From positions 17,048 to 76,042 of the forward strand of contig NZ_LROZ01000019.1 in NCBI RefSeq assembly GCF_001549985.1: a DNA stretch of 58,995 nucleotides, in the 5' to 3' direction. The stretch comes from Myroides odoratus. GTDB taxonomy: Bacteria; Bacteroidota; Bacteroidia; Flavobacteriales; Flavobacteriaceae. The notes under the pieces were generated by a model. It had not been told where the DNA came from. It saw only the letters and a list, made by a program, of their open reading frames with translations, and did not search any database. Shown one piece after another: positions 16,108 to 24,688 of this stretch (position 1 is its first letter; every line of letters starts with the position of its first letter). A program made the position numbers and the translations under genes.

Positions 16108-17886
16108 CTAATCAATAATTTGCATTTTCTTCATAATGAAGGTTGCGTTTTTATTCTGACAAATACCCTCTCTAATTTTGTAATCGAAATGTAAGTCGTC
16201 ATTTTTAATTTCTACTTCAAAGCACTTGTTCATTAAAATCGCTGGATAATCATTCGTTGTATTACACACTTCTAAATCGTGGGTTGCAATCATCCCATAC
16301 GTTTGTTCGCGAATTAATTTGAGAATAACCCCAATGGTTCCACTTTGTTTATCATCGGAATTCGTACCTCGTAAAATTTCATCCAATAAGACAAAACAAG
16401 ATTCACTTTGTACTTGTTCGATAATCATCTTCAGGCGTTTAACCTCTGCATAGAAGTAAGACTCACTATCTTCTAAGGAATCCGTTAATCGCATCGAAAC
16501 CAATAACGGCAAAGGAAAGAATGTTGCTTTTGTTGCGCAAATAGGTGCTCCTATTCCCGCTAAAACGAGATTCACTCCTATTGTTCTCAAGAAAGTACTC
16601 TTTCCTGACATATTGGATCCTGTTAGAATAACAAAACGCTGATTCGAAAAATCAATATCATTGGTTACGCGTTTCTTTGCATGTAATAAAGGATGTCCCA
16701 AATTTTGGAAAGACATTTGTTTGGTCTCATTCAACACAGGAAATGTATAACTTCTGTTGTTATAAGAATAATTCCCTAATGAGTTAAAAGCTTCTACTTC
16801 ACCTACAATATCAATAACAGTTAATACTAGTCCTCCTTTTTCTTTCTTCCATTTCAGGAATTTATGCAGAACGTGTACATGAAATTGAAATAAACCATTG
16901 AACAAAATGGATACAAACAAATTAGCTACCGTTTCCAACTGTTCAAATAGACGCGATAGTTTTTTCAATTCTGTACTCGCTTTGAAAGAATCTCTTTTGA
17001 TTTCTTTCAAATACTCCTTCATACGTACTGTAGCGAATTCTTCCTTTTCAATACGTTTGATAATCGAACTATAACTCTCAATGGTTTCGTGTATTTTTTC
17101 AACACCACCCAATTCAATTTGAATGGCGCGTACTTTTGAAAGTGCACAAATCAAGTTGAATGAAAAAACAGTGGAAGCAATATACCCCCAAACAATATGG
17201 GTTGAATCAAAAAAGAATCCAATCGACGATATAACAAAAATCAAGGGCAGTACATAGGCCAAAACGAGAGAAACCTTACTCAATTCATTGACTTTGGATT
17301 CGCTCCATGATTTTAAGCGTTCATAAGCTTCCTTACTTAAGTTAGATAACTTGCTATAGGCATAAATCTCATGTCTCCACTCTATCTTTTGTGATAACTC
17401 TTTGATTACTTCTTGATTTTTCAGGATATCTGCTTTGGTGCTTCTACTTTTTAAAAGTGTTGCTAAATACTCTTTTCCTTTATAAGAAGCGGTTCGATTG
17501 AGGTATTGGTAGATGGATCGAGGACCAAAAATATCTAAATCATAGGCATAGGGGTGATCTGGAGTATGAAAGGTTGCTCCATCTTCAAATGCCCATTGAT
17601 CTTCTTTTAGAAACTGATCTTCTTCTTGGTTGATTTGCATTAATGCCTCAGCATAACGCATCTTCCAGGAATAAGAAGCGTGGATACGCAAGAAAATAAT
17701 AAATACGACAACTAGACCTCCTGTTGCATATAAATACTGGTAATCTGCTCGAGATACCGATAAATAGAAACAATATACAATACCTAAAAAAGCAAGCAAA
17801 CGCAAAGCGCCTACTAATTTGTATTTTTTTCTAATCTCATTGTATTTATCTTGAAAAAGGGAGTGTCTCTTGGCGTAAATTTCCAT
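16108..17886 (-). CDS. Membrane-anchored MutS-like ATPase
   Basis: A 592-residue protein with the MutS core and ATPase parts but no mismatch-recognition domain. Two transmembrane segments are visible at about 27-44 and 51-68, and two more at about 207-250. The C-terminal ATPase holds Walker A (GSNMSGKST, near residue 424), then the switch region DSESYFYAEVKRL, Walker B (CFVLLDEILRGTN, near 500) and ATHDLEVC. The helical lever and clamp lie between. Such proteins are common in Bacteroidota; membrane attachment is unusual for MutS, and the role is not known to me. Single gene upstream of the repeat array. Confidence 0.85.
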   Translation of the reverse strand: MEIYAKRHSLFQDKYNEIRKKYKLVGALRLLAFLGIVYCFYLSVSRADYQYLYATGGLVVVFIIFLRIHASYSWKMRYAEALMQINQEEDQFLKEDQWAFEDGATFHTPDHPYAYDLDIFGPRSIYQYLNRTASYKGKEYLATLLKSRSTKADILKNQEVIKELSQKIEWRHEIYAYSKLSNLSKEAYERLKSWSESKVNELSKVSLVLAYVLPLIFVISSIGFFFDSTHIVWGYIASTVFSFNLICALSKVRAIQIELGGVEKIHETIESYSSIIKRIEKEEFATVRMKEYLKEIKRDSFKASTELKKLSRLFEQLETVANLFVSILFNGLFQFHVHVLHKFLKWKKEKGGLVLTVIDIVGEVEAFNSLGNYSYNNRSYTFPVLNETKQMSFQNLGHPLLHAKKRVTNDIDFSNQRFVILTGSNMSGKSTFLRTIGVNLVLAGIGAPICATKATFFPLPLLVSMRLTDSLEDSESYFYAEVKRLKMIIEQVQSESCFVLLDEILRGTNSDDKQSGTIGVILKLIREQTYGMIATHDLEVCNTTNDYPAILMNKCFEVEIKNDDLHFDYKIREGICQNKNATFIMKKMQIID

Positions 17887-18042
17887 TGCTAAAGGGTTTA
17901 TTTTAAAAAAGGGTTTTTCGTATTGGTGTTAACAAATATACATAATAATGCAAGTGGACTTAGTACAGATGAAAAAGAATCACAAACAATTTTACAGCTT
18001 ACAGAAATAATGTATTTTTAACTCTTACTGAATCCAATACCT

Positions 18043-18783
18043 ATGAATCCACTCAATCTATATACGACGGAGGGTTATGTTTATCTTCCACAATTTTTTC
18101 AACCGAACGAATTACAACCAATTGAACCTATTCTCTACAAGTTTCATCAACAATGGTTAATTGATCATCAAGAAGATTATCAAACGAGATTAATTAATAG
18201 TCACAGTTTAACGTCAAGTACCTCCTTAACAAAAGAAGAACGTTTACTTTTATTTCAGTTTATAGTAGGAGATCGCTTTCAACCGCTTCTTTCTGCTCTA
18301 TTTCCTGACCAAGCCCTTTTTTTAAATACTCAATTATTTTTTGATCCTTTCAACAAGGAACAAAAAAATTACTGGCATCGCGATATTCAGTATACGGGTA
18401 TGTCTATAGAAGATCAACAGAAAAGCATACTCACCCAAAATGTACTTCACTTCCGCATTCCGTTCCAAGAGGAAGAAGGCATTGAGTTAATTCCAGGGAC
18501 GCATCGCAGTTGGGATTTAGCAGAAGAACAAGATACCCGTTTGGGTCAACATGGAAAACAACCGAGTGATGCTTTAGCTCGAGGAAAACAAATTCGCCTA
18601 CAACGTGGGGATTTGTTGATTTTTTCGGCGAATATGATTCATCGTGGGTTGTATGGAAACAATCGTTTTTCCTTTGACCTCATCTTTTTAGATGATACTC
18701 CTCAGCTTCGTCCTTTTATTGATCCAAACAATCATCCGACAGAAGCAGAAAAACAACAACTCAACTCCTCTTTATTTCTATAA
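18043..18783 (+). CDS. Phytanoyl-CoA dioxygenase (PhyH)-family Fe(II)/2OG oxygenase
   Basis: A 246-residue double-stranded beta-helix oxygenase. The metal triad is His112-x-Asp114 (YWHRDIQYTG) and His200 (NMIHRGLYGN), and Arg208 is the likely 2-oxoglutarate binder. The IELIPGTHRSW segment matches the family. These enzymes hydroxylate fatty acyl-CoA, mono-amino acids or small metabolites; substrate unknown. No signal peptide, so cytoplasmic. A terminator hairpin follows, shared with the convergent doxX-like gene. Confidence 0.85.
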   Translation: MNPLNLYTTEGYVYLPQFFQPNELQPIEPILYKFHQQWLIDHQEDYQTRLINSHSLTSSTSLTKEERLLLFQFIVGDRFQPLLSALFPDQALFLNTQLFFDPFNKEQKNYWHRDIQYTGMSIEDQQKSILTQNVLHFRIPFQEEEGIELIPGTHRSWDLAEEQDTRLGQHGKQPSDALARGKQIRLQRGDLLIFSANMIHRGLYGNNRFSFDLIFLDDTPQLRPFIDPNNHPTEAEKQQLNSSLFL

Positions 18784-18784
18784 A

Positions 18785-18810
18785 AAAAAGCTTCTATCTA
18801 GAAGCTTTTT
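18785..18810. terminator. Bidirectional terminator between convergent genes
   Basis: 12-bp stem AAAAAGCTTCTA / TAGAAGCTTTTT with a 2-nt loop. A/T flanks on both sides serve both the PhyH gene and the doxX-like gene. Confidence 0.85.
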
Positions 18811-18812
18811 CT

Positions 18813-19217
18813 TTAATCCCATTGATTTGCTGTGGATAGGGCATATTTTCCACCACCTGTAAAAAATAAACTGACACCTCCTAAAGCATATAAAATCAAG
18901 AGTTCAATTTGCCATCCTCCATTTTCATTCAGGCTAAAAATAGCCGCACTTTGAACCAATAAAATAGCGGTTACGCAATTAATTGCAAATACGGCACCTG
19001 CTAAGCGGGTTCTCCATCCTAGGAGCAATAAAAGAGGGGCAAGTACTTCTCCTACATATACACCATAGCCCAAGAAACCAGGTAATCCTTTATCGATCAA
19101 GGTTTGTTGGATAAATCCAATACCGTGTATGAGTTTGCCGATTCCATAAAACAACATGGGAAATCCAATGGCAATTCTACTAATTAACAATCCGGTGTCT
19201 ACTTTTCTATTCATCAT
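18813..19217 (-). CDS. DoxX-family membrane protein
   Basis: A 134-residue four-helix membrane protein of the DoxX/DoxD type. Hydrophobic segments lie at about 9-29, 45-65, 70-90 and 100-122. Characteristic short pieces are RIAIGFPMLFYGIGKL near the start and GEVLAPLLLLLGW in the middle. Family members are loosely tied to quinone and sulfur or oxidative-stress reactions, and specific activity is unknown. It is the last of three leftward genes after the Crp/Fnr regulator, with 9 bp to the preceding gene. A sulfide:quinone oxidoreductase lies 3 kb upstream but is not in this operon. Confidence 0.85.
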   Translation of the reverse strand: MMNRKVDTGLLISRIAIGFPMLFYGIGKLIHGIGFIQQTLIDKGLPGFLGYGVYVGEVLAPLLLLLGWRTRLAGAVFAINCVTAILLVQSAAIFSLNENGGWQIELLILYALGGVSLFFTGGGKYALSTANQWD

Positions 19218-19226
19218 TATTTCTGG

Positions 19227-19871
19227 TTATAAAGTTACTTTTACAAAAACGCCATAATTCTCGAAGTGATCCCAACTCATCGCAAACTGTTCTAAATTAG
19301 CTGCTACTCCTATTGTTATCTTATCTTTCTTCATTCCTATTCGGATGTGTTGAAAGCCTCGGGTATATTCATGTCGATTGACATTTCCAACAGCAGAAAT
19401 TCGAAACAATCCCTGCCATTCTTGTGTTATTTGTGGCGTATATTCCACTAAAAGCGATTGTTCTAAAGTGAATCCTTTTTGATAGGTTGTTCCTACTCCG
19501 TAAATGAGTTGAAAGTCTTTTCTCTTTACCTGATATTGGAGGTAAACACTAGCAAATTTCCCTGGATTCTTTACCCCAAATCCTGCATTTAAAATGAAGT
19601 TTTTTGGTAGTTTATAGGCAATCGTATTGCGGATGAAAAAAATAGTATGGGTGTCTTCTTCATATTCCGCATCGAATAAAACAAGATTTTGAAGGGTGAG
19701 TTTATCTGACAGTTTATGGCTGATGGTATGAGTATAGCCATACGCTCGATGTCCTACCATCATATCGGGGGTATAGGTTGTTGATTGCCCCAAAACTGGA
19801 AGTGTAAGAAGTCCAAATAGGACCATAAAAAAACGAGCTAATTTCATCTGTCTATGCTTATTTATTTTCAT
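19227..19871 (-). CDS. Small exported beta-barrel-like protein, unknown
   Basis: A 214-residue protein with a signal peptide (1-28, ending at LGQS). The mature part is a run of alternating amphipathic strands with aromatic girdle residues (HTIFFIRNTIAYKL, FASVYLQYQVKR) and a terminal VFVKVTL ending in Leu, suggesting an 8- to 10-strand outer-membrane barrel. I do not recognise the family. It is co-directional with the downstream doxX-like gene (9 bp) and follows the Crp/Fnr gene by 62 bp. An inverted repeat at 19903-19922 lies upstream of its start. Function cannot be stated. Confidence 0.6.
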   Translation of the reverse strand: MKINKHRQMKLARFFMVLFGLLTLPVLGQSTTYTPDMMVGHRAYGYTHTISHKLSDKLTLQNLVLFDAEYEEDTHTIFFIRNTIAYKLPKNFILNAGFGVKNPGKFASVYLQYQVKRKDFQLIYGVGTTYQKGFTLEQSLLVEYTPQITQEWQGLFRISAVGNVNRHEYTRGFQHIRIGMKKDKITIGVAANLEQFAMSWDHFENYGVFVKVTL

Positions 19872-19902
19872 AGGACAAATGTATTAGCTCGCTCTAAGGT
19901 GG

Positions 19903-19922
19903 TTCTTAAGATAACTTAAGAA
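19903..19922. promoter_or_regulatory. Inverted repeat upstream of the barrel/doxX operon
   Basis: TTCTTAAG - ATAA - CTTAAGAA, perfect 8-bp arms, 32 bp upstream of the 19871 start and just after the Crp/Fnr stop. No T-tract, so an operator is likelier than a terminator. Recognition by the adjacent Crp/Fnr protein is an inference. Confidence 0.45.
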
Positions 19923-19933
19923 AGACGATGTGA

Positions 19934-20524
19934 TTATTTTTCGTGCTGTTTTTTCTTGAGGTAACTCAAAAATTCAGGTGTCACGCCTAAATATGAGGCA
20001 ATCATATATTGAGGTACTCGTTGTTCGATATTGCGGTATTCTTTAATGAATCGCTGATAACGCGTAAAGACATCTGCACTCATGTGCTCAATCGTTCGCT
20101 CTTGTAAAGCGACATAAGCACTTTGTATTTTTAATCGAAAGAACGTCGAAATTGCTGGAATCTCAGCATAGAGTTGCTCGAGATTTTCTCTGCTAATTTG
20201 AACAATAGTAGCAGGTTCAATGGATTGAATAAACAGCTTGGATTCTTTTTGAGTCAAAAAACTGTATAAATCATTGATCCACCATTCTTCAATCCCGATT
20301 TGCAAGGTATGTTCTTGTGTATTTTCATCCAGGTAATAACAACGCGCACTTCCTTGAGCAATAAATCGCATATGCTGTGATAATTGCCCTGGTTGTAGTA
20401 AAAGTTCCTTTCGCTTGAGTAAAACAATTTCGGCAACTTCACTTATTCGCTGTATTTCCTTCTCATTTAAAGCAATTGTTTGCTGTAAATGCTGTATCAA
20501 CACCTCAATGGGATTTACATCCAT
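19934..20524 (-). CDS. Crp/Fnr-family transcriptional regulator
   Basis: A 196-residue regulator. It has an N-terminal cyclic-nucleotide-binding-type beta-roll (about 25-115: VAEIVLLKRKELLLQPGQLS, then FIAQGSARCYY, then EEWWINDLYSF) and a C-terminal winged HTH (about 145-196) with the recognition segment YLGVTPEFLSYLKKK. No Cys cluster, so it is not an oxygen-sensing Fnr. Family members in Bacteroidota often regulate a gene next door; here the barrel and doxX-like genes follow on the same strand. Effector unknown. Confidence 0.9.
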   Translation of the reverse strand: MDVNPIEVLIQHLQQTIALNEKEIQRISEVAEIVLLKRKELLLQPGQLSQHMRFIAQGSARCYYLDENTQEHTLQIGIEEWWINDLYSFLTQKESKLFIQSIEPATIVQISRENLEQLYAEIPAISTFFRLKIQSAYVALQERTIEHMSADVFTRYQRFIKEYRNIEQRVPQYMIASYLGVTPEFLSYLKKKQHEK

Positions 20525-20547
20525 ATTCTTTCTTTTTCTTTTTTATA

Positions 20548-21825
20548 TTACCATCTCCACACTTGTGGTTCTTCTTTCCAAATCAATAGACGGAACTGTT
20601 CATACAACTGGCTCGTTCCAATTGTATGGGTATCGCGTATATCTTTTCCTACTTCTAATTTGTGTAAAGCCCCTGAATACGTTCCTACCCAAAGTACTTT
20701 TTCATCATCAGATACTGCAATTCCACTAATAGTTCCACCAACAAAAAACTGTCCTACATCTTCTCCTGCTTTATTAATCAAGCGAATGTAACCATAAGCA
20801 TCTCCTAAAACGTAATAGTCCTGCATAGCAACCCCTTGGTATACGCGCATTCCTTCATCCATATAAATAAAGTCATCACTTTCTTCATACGCTTCTACTT
20901 CCATGCCTTCTAATTTCGTTGCATCTACTCCAATCGTTACTCCATTGTAGAAGTGACAAGAATTAGTAATTAACTGTTGATCATCTTTCGAAAATAAACA
21001 AAAATGCGGATAAGACGACTGTGGTCCTACGCTTCCTACTTCTTTTCCATCCACATGTAAAATACGGTGATCTCTATCTTGATCTCCTACAACAATATAG
21101 GTATTATCCTGTGATAACGCTGCATTTTCCATATCAATATAGAAATCATATCCTTCTGCTGCAGCCTCTTGTTTTTCTTCTTCTGTCAACACAGGGTGAA
21201 TCAATTGTTTCTTCTGCTCCTCTAAAAGGTAAACTCCTTCTGATGAAACAAATAAAATGCGTTTTCCATCATTGAAAGGAATCAATTTTGAGATTCCTAC
21301 AGTAGCAAGCTCTCCCAGTTCAACTGTAGCAATCACTGGACCATTCCACCCTTGATGCGTGATAATTTTATCTGCATAAGCAATCGCAAATACGTTGTTG
21401 CGCATTGATTTTCCCAATCCTTTGATGGTATCATCTAACAAATTTACGTTGGTACCTGATACCAAATAGGCTGTACGAGGCTCGTACGAAGTTCCTGCTA
21501 AGAATGCAACTATATCGGTATCGATAACAACAATATCGCCAATATATTGAGACTTCTCTTCCAAGATAGGAATTAAAGGAGGATAAGCTGGTGGAAACGA
21601 AGCTCTAAAAGCATCTACACTTCCTTCCGCATTCGCTTGTTTCAGCAATTCAAATACCGCTGGACCTAAATGATCTCGCTTATCTTCTGGTTCTTCTCCT
21701 TTCCAATTTTCCCAACCGTGCTCTTTACCAAAAGCAACCATTTCATTGATCGCTTTGGCATAGCGTTCTCCTTTTGTAAACCATTCTTGTTGAAGGGCTG
21801 TTGTATTATTTTCTTCTGATTTCAT
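20548..21825 (-). CDS. Beta-propeller-like protein of unknown function
   Basis: A 425-residue cytoplasmic protein, no signal peptide. The N-terminal 90 residues are helical (KGERYAKAINEMVAFGKEHG), followed by a series of beta-strand units with hydrophobic-Gly motifs every 40-50 residues (DIVVIDTDIVAFLAG, YYVLGDAYGYIRLINKAGE, SDDEKVLWVGTYSGALHKL). The pattern fits a WD40- or NHL-like propeller. I do not recognise the family. It ends 23 bp upstream of the crp/fnr start on the same strand, so it may share a transcript with it. No enzyme motif is visible. Confidence 0.55.
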   Translation of the reverse strand: MKSEENNTTALQQEWFTKGERYAKAINEMVAFGKEHGWENWKGEEPEDKRDHLGPAVFELLKQANAEGSVDAFRASFPPAYPPLIPILEEKSQYIGDIVVIDTDIVAFLAGTSYEPRTAYLVSGTNVNLLDDTIKGLGKSMRNNVFAIAYADKIITHQGWNGPVIATVELGELATVGISKLIPFNDGKRILFVSSEGVYLLEEQKKQLIHPVLTEEEKQEAAAEGYDFYIDMENAALSQDNTYIVVGDQDRDHRILHVDGKEVGSVGPQSSYPHFCLFSKDDQQLITNSCHFYNGVTIGVDATKLEGMEVEAYEESDDFIYMDEGMRVYQGVAMQDYYVLGDAYGYIRLINKAGEDVGQFFVGGTISGIAVSDDEKVLWVGTYSGALHKLEVGKDIRDTHTIGTSQLYEQFRLLIWKEEPQVWRW

Positions 21826-21905
21826 CTTACTTTTTTTATGGCTTAAAGATACTTCGAATTCTCATTTCTTTTTATCCCTACAATTGTGGATATTCCATAA
21901 AAAAA

Positions 21906-21932
21906 CGAGAGTTCCTAAAATAGAAACTCTCG
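21906..21932 (-). terminator. Terminator of the sulfide:quinone oxidoreductase gene
   Basis: Stem CGAGAGTT / AACTCTCG around an 11-nt loop, followed on the minus strand by TTTTTTTA. Confidence 0.75.
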
Positions 21933-21938
21933 TATATG

Positions 21939-23195
21939 TTATACTTGCTCGCCTTTCATCATTTTTGACCAATACAAATAAGGCAGGAGATGTTTTTTTA
22001 GCATCCACAAACGCCAATGTTCCTTATGACTGGAAAACACCAACATTTGCTTCAATTTAGGATCAGGAATAAATTCATTTTTATAATTAAATTCAGCCAA
22101 TACCATTTTGCCATAGCCCGTTACCAGTGGACATGAAGAATATCCGTTGTAGTCAGTATTGTTTGCTTCTTGATTATGTAGTAAACGCATGAGATTGTCT
22201 ACCACAACAGGAACTTGCTTGCGAATAGCGGCTCCTGTTTTCGCCGTTGGTAATCCTGCCACATCGCCTAAACCAAAGATATTCTTATACTTGTTATGTT
22301 GTAAGCTATGATGATTCACATCCAACCAACCTGCCACATTGACTAAATTGGAGGTTTGGATAAATTTTGGAGCTGTTTGAGGTGGTGCCAAATGCAAAAA
22401 ATCAAAAGGCATGGCTACTACCCCATCTGCTAATACTTGGGTTTGTTGGTCATCAGAGGTAACAAAGCAATGATTATCTTGTGCATTGGTCGGTTTAAAG
22501 TAAGCCATTTTTTTAGCTGCATCAATGCGAATTGGATTATGCAATGGCATAAAATCAATCTGATAACGATCAATGACTTTCAATAAGGTATCGGCTATTT
22601 GCTTTACGCCAAAAATCACACTTCCTGGCATTGGAAAATAGACCTTTGTTTTTTTATCTAATCCTTTCTTTCGAAAATAATCGCAAGCAAGGTACATGAT
22701 TTTTTGAGGGGCACCTCCACATTTAATCGGCGTACTGGGTTGCGTAAAAATAGCAGTTCCTCCTTGAAAAGCTTGGAGTTGTTTCCACGTATACTCGGGA
22801 TCAATATAATTACTACATACAACTCCTTGTTCTACTGCTTCCGCTAAGCCTTCAATGAGTGAATAATCATTCACCAAACCAGGGCAGACCACTAAATAAT
22901 CATAGGTTAATGTTCCGGCTTGCGTTGTTATTGCTTGGTGTTCTGGATCGAATCCCGTAACAGCTTCTTGAATCCACATTACTCCTGGAGGAATCAAAGA
23001 AGCCATCGGTTTTATTGTTTTTTTCTTGTCATAAGCACCTGCACCAACCAATGTCCAAGCCGGTTGATAATAATGATCCGTTGCGGGATCCACAAGTGCA
23101 ATATCTAAACTTGAATCTTTCTTTTTCAACTGAGCAGCAGTCATAATACCTGCTGTTCCAGCTCCTATTATGAGAATTTGATAATGCGTTTTCAT
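21939..23195 (-). CDS. Sulfide:quinone oxidoreductase-type flavoprotein
   Basis: A 418-residue FAD protein of the disulfide-oxidoreductase fold that oxidises sulfide (or persulfide) and passes electrons to quinone at the membrane surface. The FAD Rossmann motif is at 8-20 (LIIGAGTAGIMTA). The second Gly motif and the GDVAGLPTAKTGAA stretch near residue 325 are typical. Cys159 (IKCGGAPQK) is the likely redox Cys, with further Cys near the C-terminus (SSCPLVTGYG). The sequence fits type II SQR. Terminal residues (YWSKMMKGEQV) may anchor it. It has its own terminator and a palindromic operator-like site upstream. Confidence 0.88.
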   Translation of the reverse strand: MKTHYQILIIGAGTAGIMTAAQLKKKDSSLDIALVDPATDHYYQPAWTLVGAGAYDKKKTIKPMASLIPPGVMWIQEAVTGFDPEHQAITTQAGTLTYDYLVVCPGLVNDYSLIEGLAEAVEQGVVCSNYIDPEYTWKQLQAFQGGTAIFTQPSTPIKCGGAPQKIMYLACDYFRKKGLDKKTKVYFPMPGSVIFGVKQIADTLLKVIDRYQIDFMPLHNPIRIDAAKKMAYFKPTNAQDNHCFVTSDDQQTQVLADGVVAMPFDFLHLAPPQTAPKFIQTSNLVNVAGWLDVNHHSLQHNKYKNIFGLGDVAGLPTAKTGAAIRKQVPVVVDNLMRLLHNQEANNTDYNGYSSCPLVTGYGKMVLAEFNYKNEFIPDPKLKQMLVFSSHKEHWRLWMLKKHLLPYLYWSKMMKGEQV

Positions 23196-23249
23196 GTTGT
23201 TCGTTTTTGGTTTGACTCTCCAAAATAGGAATTAATATCGGAGTAACGT

Positions 23250-23263
23250 GTAACAATTGTTAC
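23250..23263. promoter_or_regulatory. Perfect 14-bp palindrome in the sqr promoter region
   Basis: GTAACAATTGTTAC, 55 bp upstream of the sqr start, inside a short intergenic stretch. Operator-like; the protein that binds it is not known. Crp/Fnr-type and ArsR-type repressors are possibilities. Confidence 0.5.
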
Positions 23264-23343
23264 CGTTTTTTTTAGACTGATCCTTTTTACTGCTGTCACA
23301 AGGATACACAACGAATTGTATACGAATAATTTAGCAGGTTTTT

Positions 23344-24069
23344 TTATTGATACATTTGAATCACCGCTTCTAATTGCTCTTGAATACCCTCATCCAAAAC
23401 CCCTCCGTGATAACAGATGATTTTTGTTGGTTGCAACTGTTTTATTTTCTTTACTGAGGCAACTGCTTGTCGCATATCCAATGTGAATTGTGGATTGGCA
23501 ATATTGAGTCTACCTTCTTCAATGACCAAAGCATCATTGGCTATTAGCGTCTTCGTTTGGTGATCAAATAGCGAGAGATGACCTTTGGTATGCCCTGGTG
23601 TGTGAATTACTTGAATCTCATCCACTACATAATCTCCATCTTCTAGCGTATGATGTACAGGTATGCGTTTGATGTTGTTTAGTTGACTAATAAAATTTTC
23701 CGCCCAAGAACGATATTCCACAGGCATCTGTTTCAACGAAGCTTCCGCTTGTTCCAAACGCTCAGATTTTATCGCTCCTGTAACTGCATCTTGCTCAATA
23801 GCACTGCAATACACCTGAATAGTAGGATTTTCTTCTACAAACAATGGCAGTGCTCCCAAATGATCAATATCATCATGACTAATCACTATTTTGGTAATCG
23901 CAGCCAATGGCATACCTAATTTCGCCAATTCTACTTTAAATTGAGTGAACGTTTCTTCATACCCACAATCCACTAACAAGACTTCATCTGCTGTTTTAAT
24001 GACAGTTGGACCTAGCGAAATGATTTGTCCAGCGACTTCTTGCTCGATTGTGAAATTGACTATTTGCAT
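23344..24069 (-). CDS. Metallo-beta-lactamase-fold hydrolase
   Basis: A 241-residue MBL-fold protein. The metal motif is SHDDIDHLG (64-72), HxDxDH rather than the usual HxHxDH. Further ligands are HTPGHTKGHLS (His near 165), NDALV (bridging Asp) and CYHGG near the C-terminus. Family members hydrolyse thioesters, lactones or phosphodiesters. It lies next to the SQR gene (149 bp), and an MBL-fold persulfide dioxygenase would suit that place, but nothing here proves that substrate. The altered His may change metal content. Confidence 0.82.
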   Translation of the reverse strand: MQIVNFTIEQEVAGQIISLGPTVIKTADEVLLVDCGYEETFTQFKVELAKLGMPLAAITKIVISHDDIDHLGALPLFVEENPTIQVYCSAIEQDAVTGAIKSERLEQAEASLKQMPVEYRSWAENFISQLNNIKRIPVHHTLEDGDYVVDEIQVIHTPGHTKGHLSLFDHQTKTLIANDALVIEEGRLNIANPQFTLDMRQAVASVKKIKQLQPTKIICYHGGVLDEGIQEQLEAVIQMYQ

Positions 24070-24168
24070 TTTTTATGGGCTTTTTTATGTGAAATATTTT
24101 TTGTAGCGCGTTGTTTTGTTCAGTAAAAATACCCTTTTACAAAAACAAAAAGGCAAATAAACGAAATA

Positions 24169-24606
24169 TTACTCTGCCTTTCGTTCGCCTAAGTCTTCGA
24201 TCAAACGCACTAAATATCCATCGGGATCTTGTACGAGAAATTGTTTTTGTCCGAATTCAATCGTATCAGCTCTATACCAACGTTCTTCTACTGGAAGAAA
24301 CACCGTATAGTTTGCTTGCTCTAATCGAGTTAAAATAGGGGCTATTGCCTCTACTTCTATTTGGAAATTAATCCCTCTGCCGAATGGTTTCTCCATCGAA
24401 CCTGTTTGCCAGCTTTGATCCATTGTATCTTCTTGTTCTAACATGAGTTGAGCACCGTCTAATTCCAAATAAGCAAAAAATTCTTCTTTGCGTTCATATA
24501 AAATAGAAAATCCGATATACTCACACCAAAAGTGCAAACTAGTGGTTAAATTGGTTACCACGAGTTCAGGAACTAAAGTTGCCCATTTGATTTGCTCACT
24601 TCTCAT
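24169..24606 (-). CDS. VOC-family protein (glyoxalase/bleomycin-resistance-like)
   Basis: A 145-residue protein of the vicinal-oxygen-chelate fold, with two beta-alpha-beta-beta-beta repeats (about 8-70 and 80-138). It most resembles the bleomycin-binding group: PELVVTNLTTSLHFWCEYIGF at the start, then a WYRADTIEFGQKQFLVQDPDGYLVRLI end with the terminal DPDG loop. Such proteins dimerise and either bind glycopeptide drugs or catalyse lyase/dioxygenase reactions. Role here unknown. It is the first gene after a promoter region; the next gene downstream (23344) is 99 bp away. Confidence 0.8.
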   Translation of the reverse strand: MRSEQIKWATLVPELVVTNLTTSLHFWCEYIGFSILYERKEEFFAYLELDGAQLMLEQEDTMDQSWQTGSMEKPFGRGINFQIEVEAIAPILTRLEQANYTVFLPVEERWYRADTIEFGQKQFLVQDPDGYLVRLIEDLGERKAE

Positions 24607-24657
24607 CTATTTTCATTTAAAAGATAAAGGTACAACCTACTTTATTAAAGCACAAAA

Positions 24658-24682
24658 AAAGGCGTATCATCGATACGCCTTT
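24658..24682 (-). terminator. Terminator of folD
   Basis: 11-bp stem AAAGGCGTATC / GATACGCCTTT with a 3-nt loop and A/T-run on the minus strand, just after the folD stop. Confidence 0.85.
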
Positions 24683-24688
24683 CTATTC

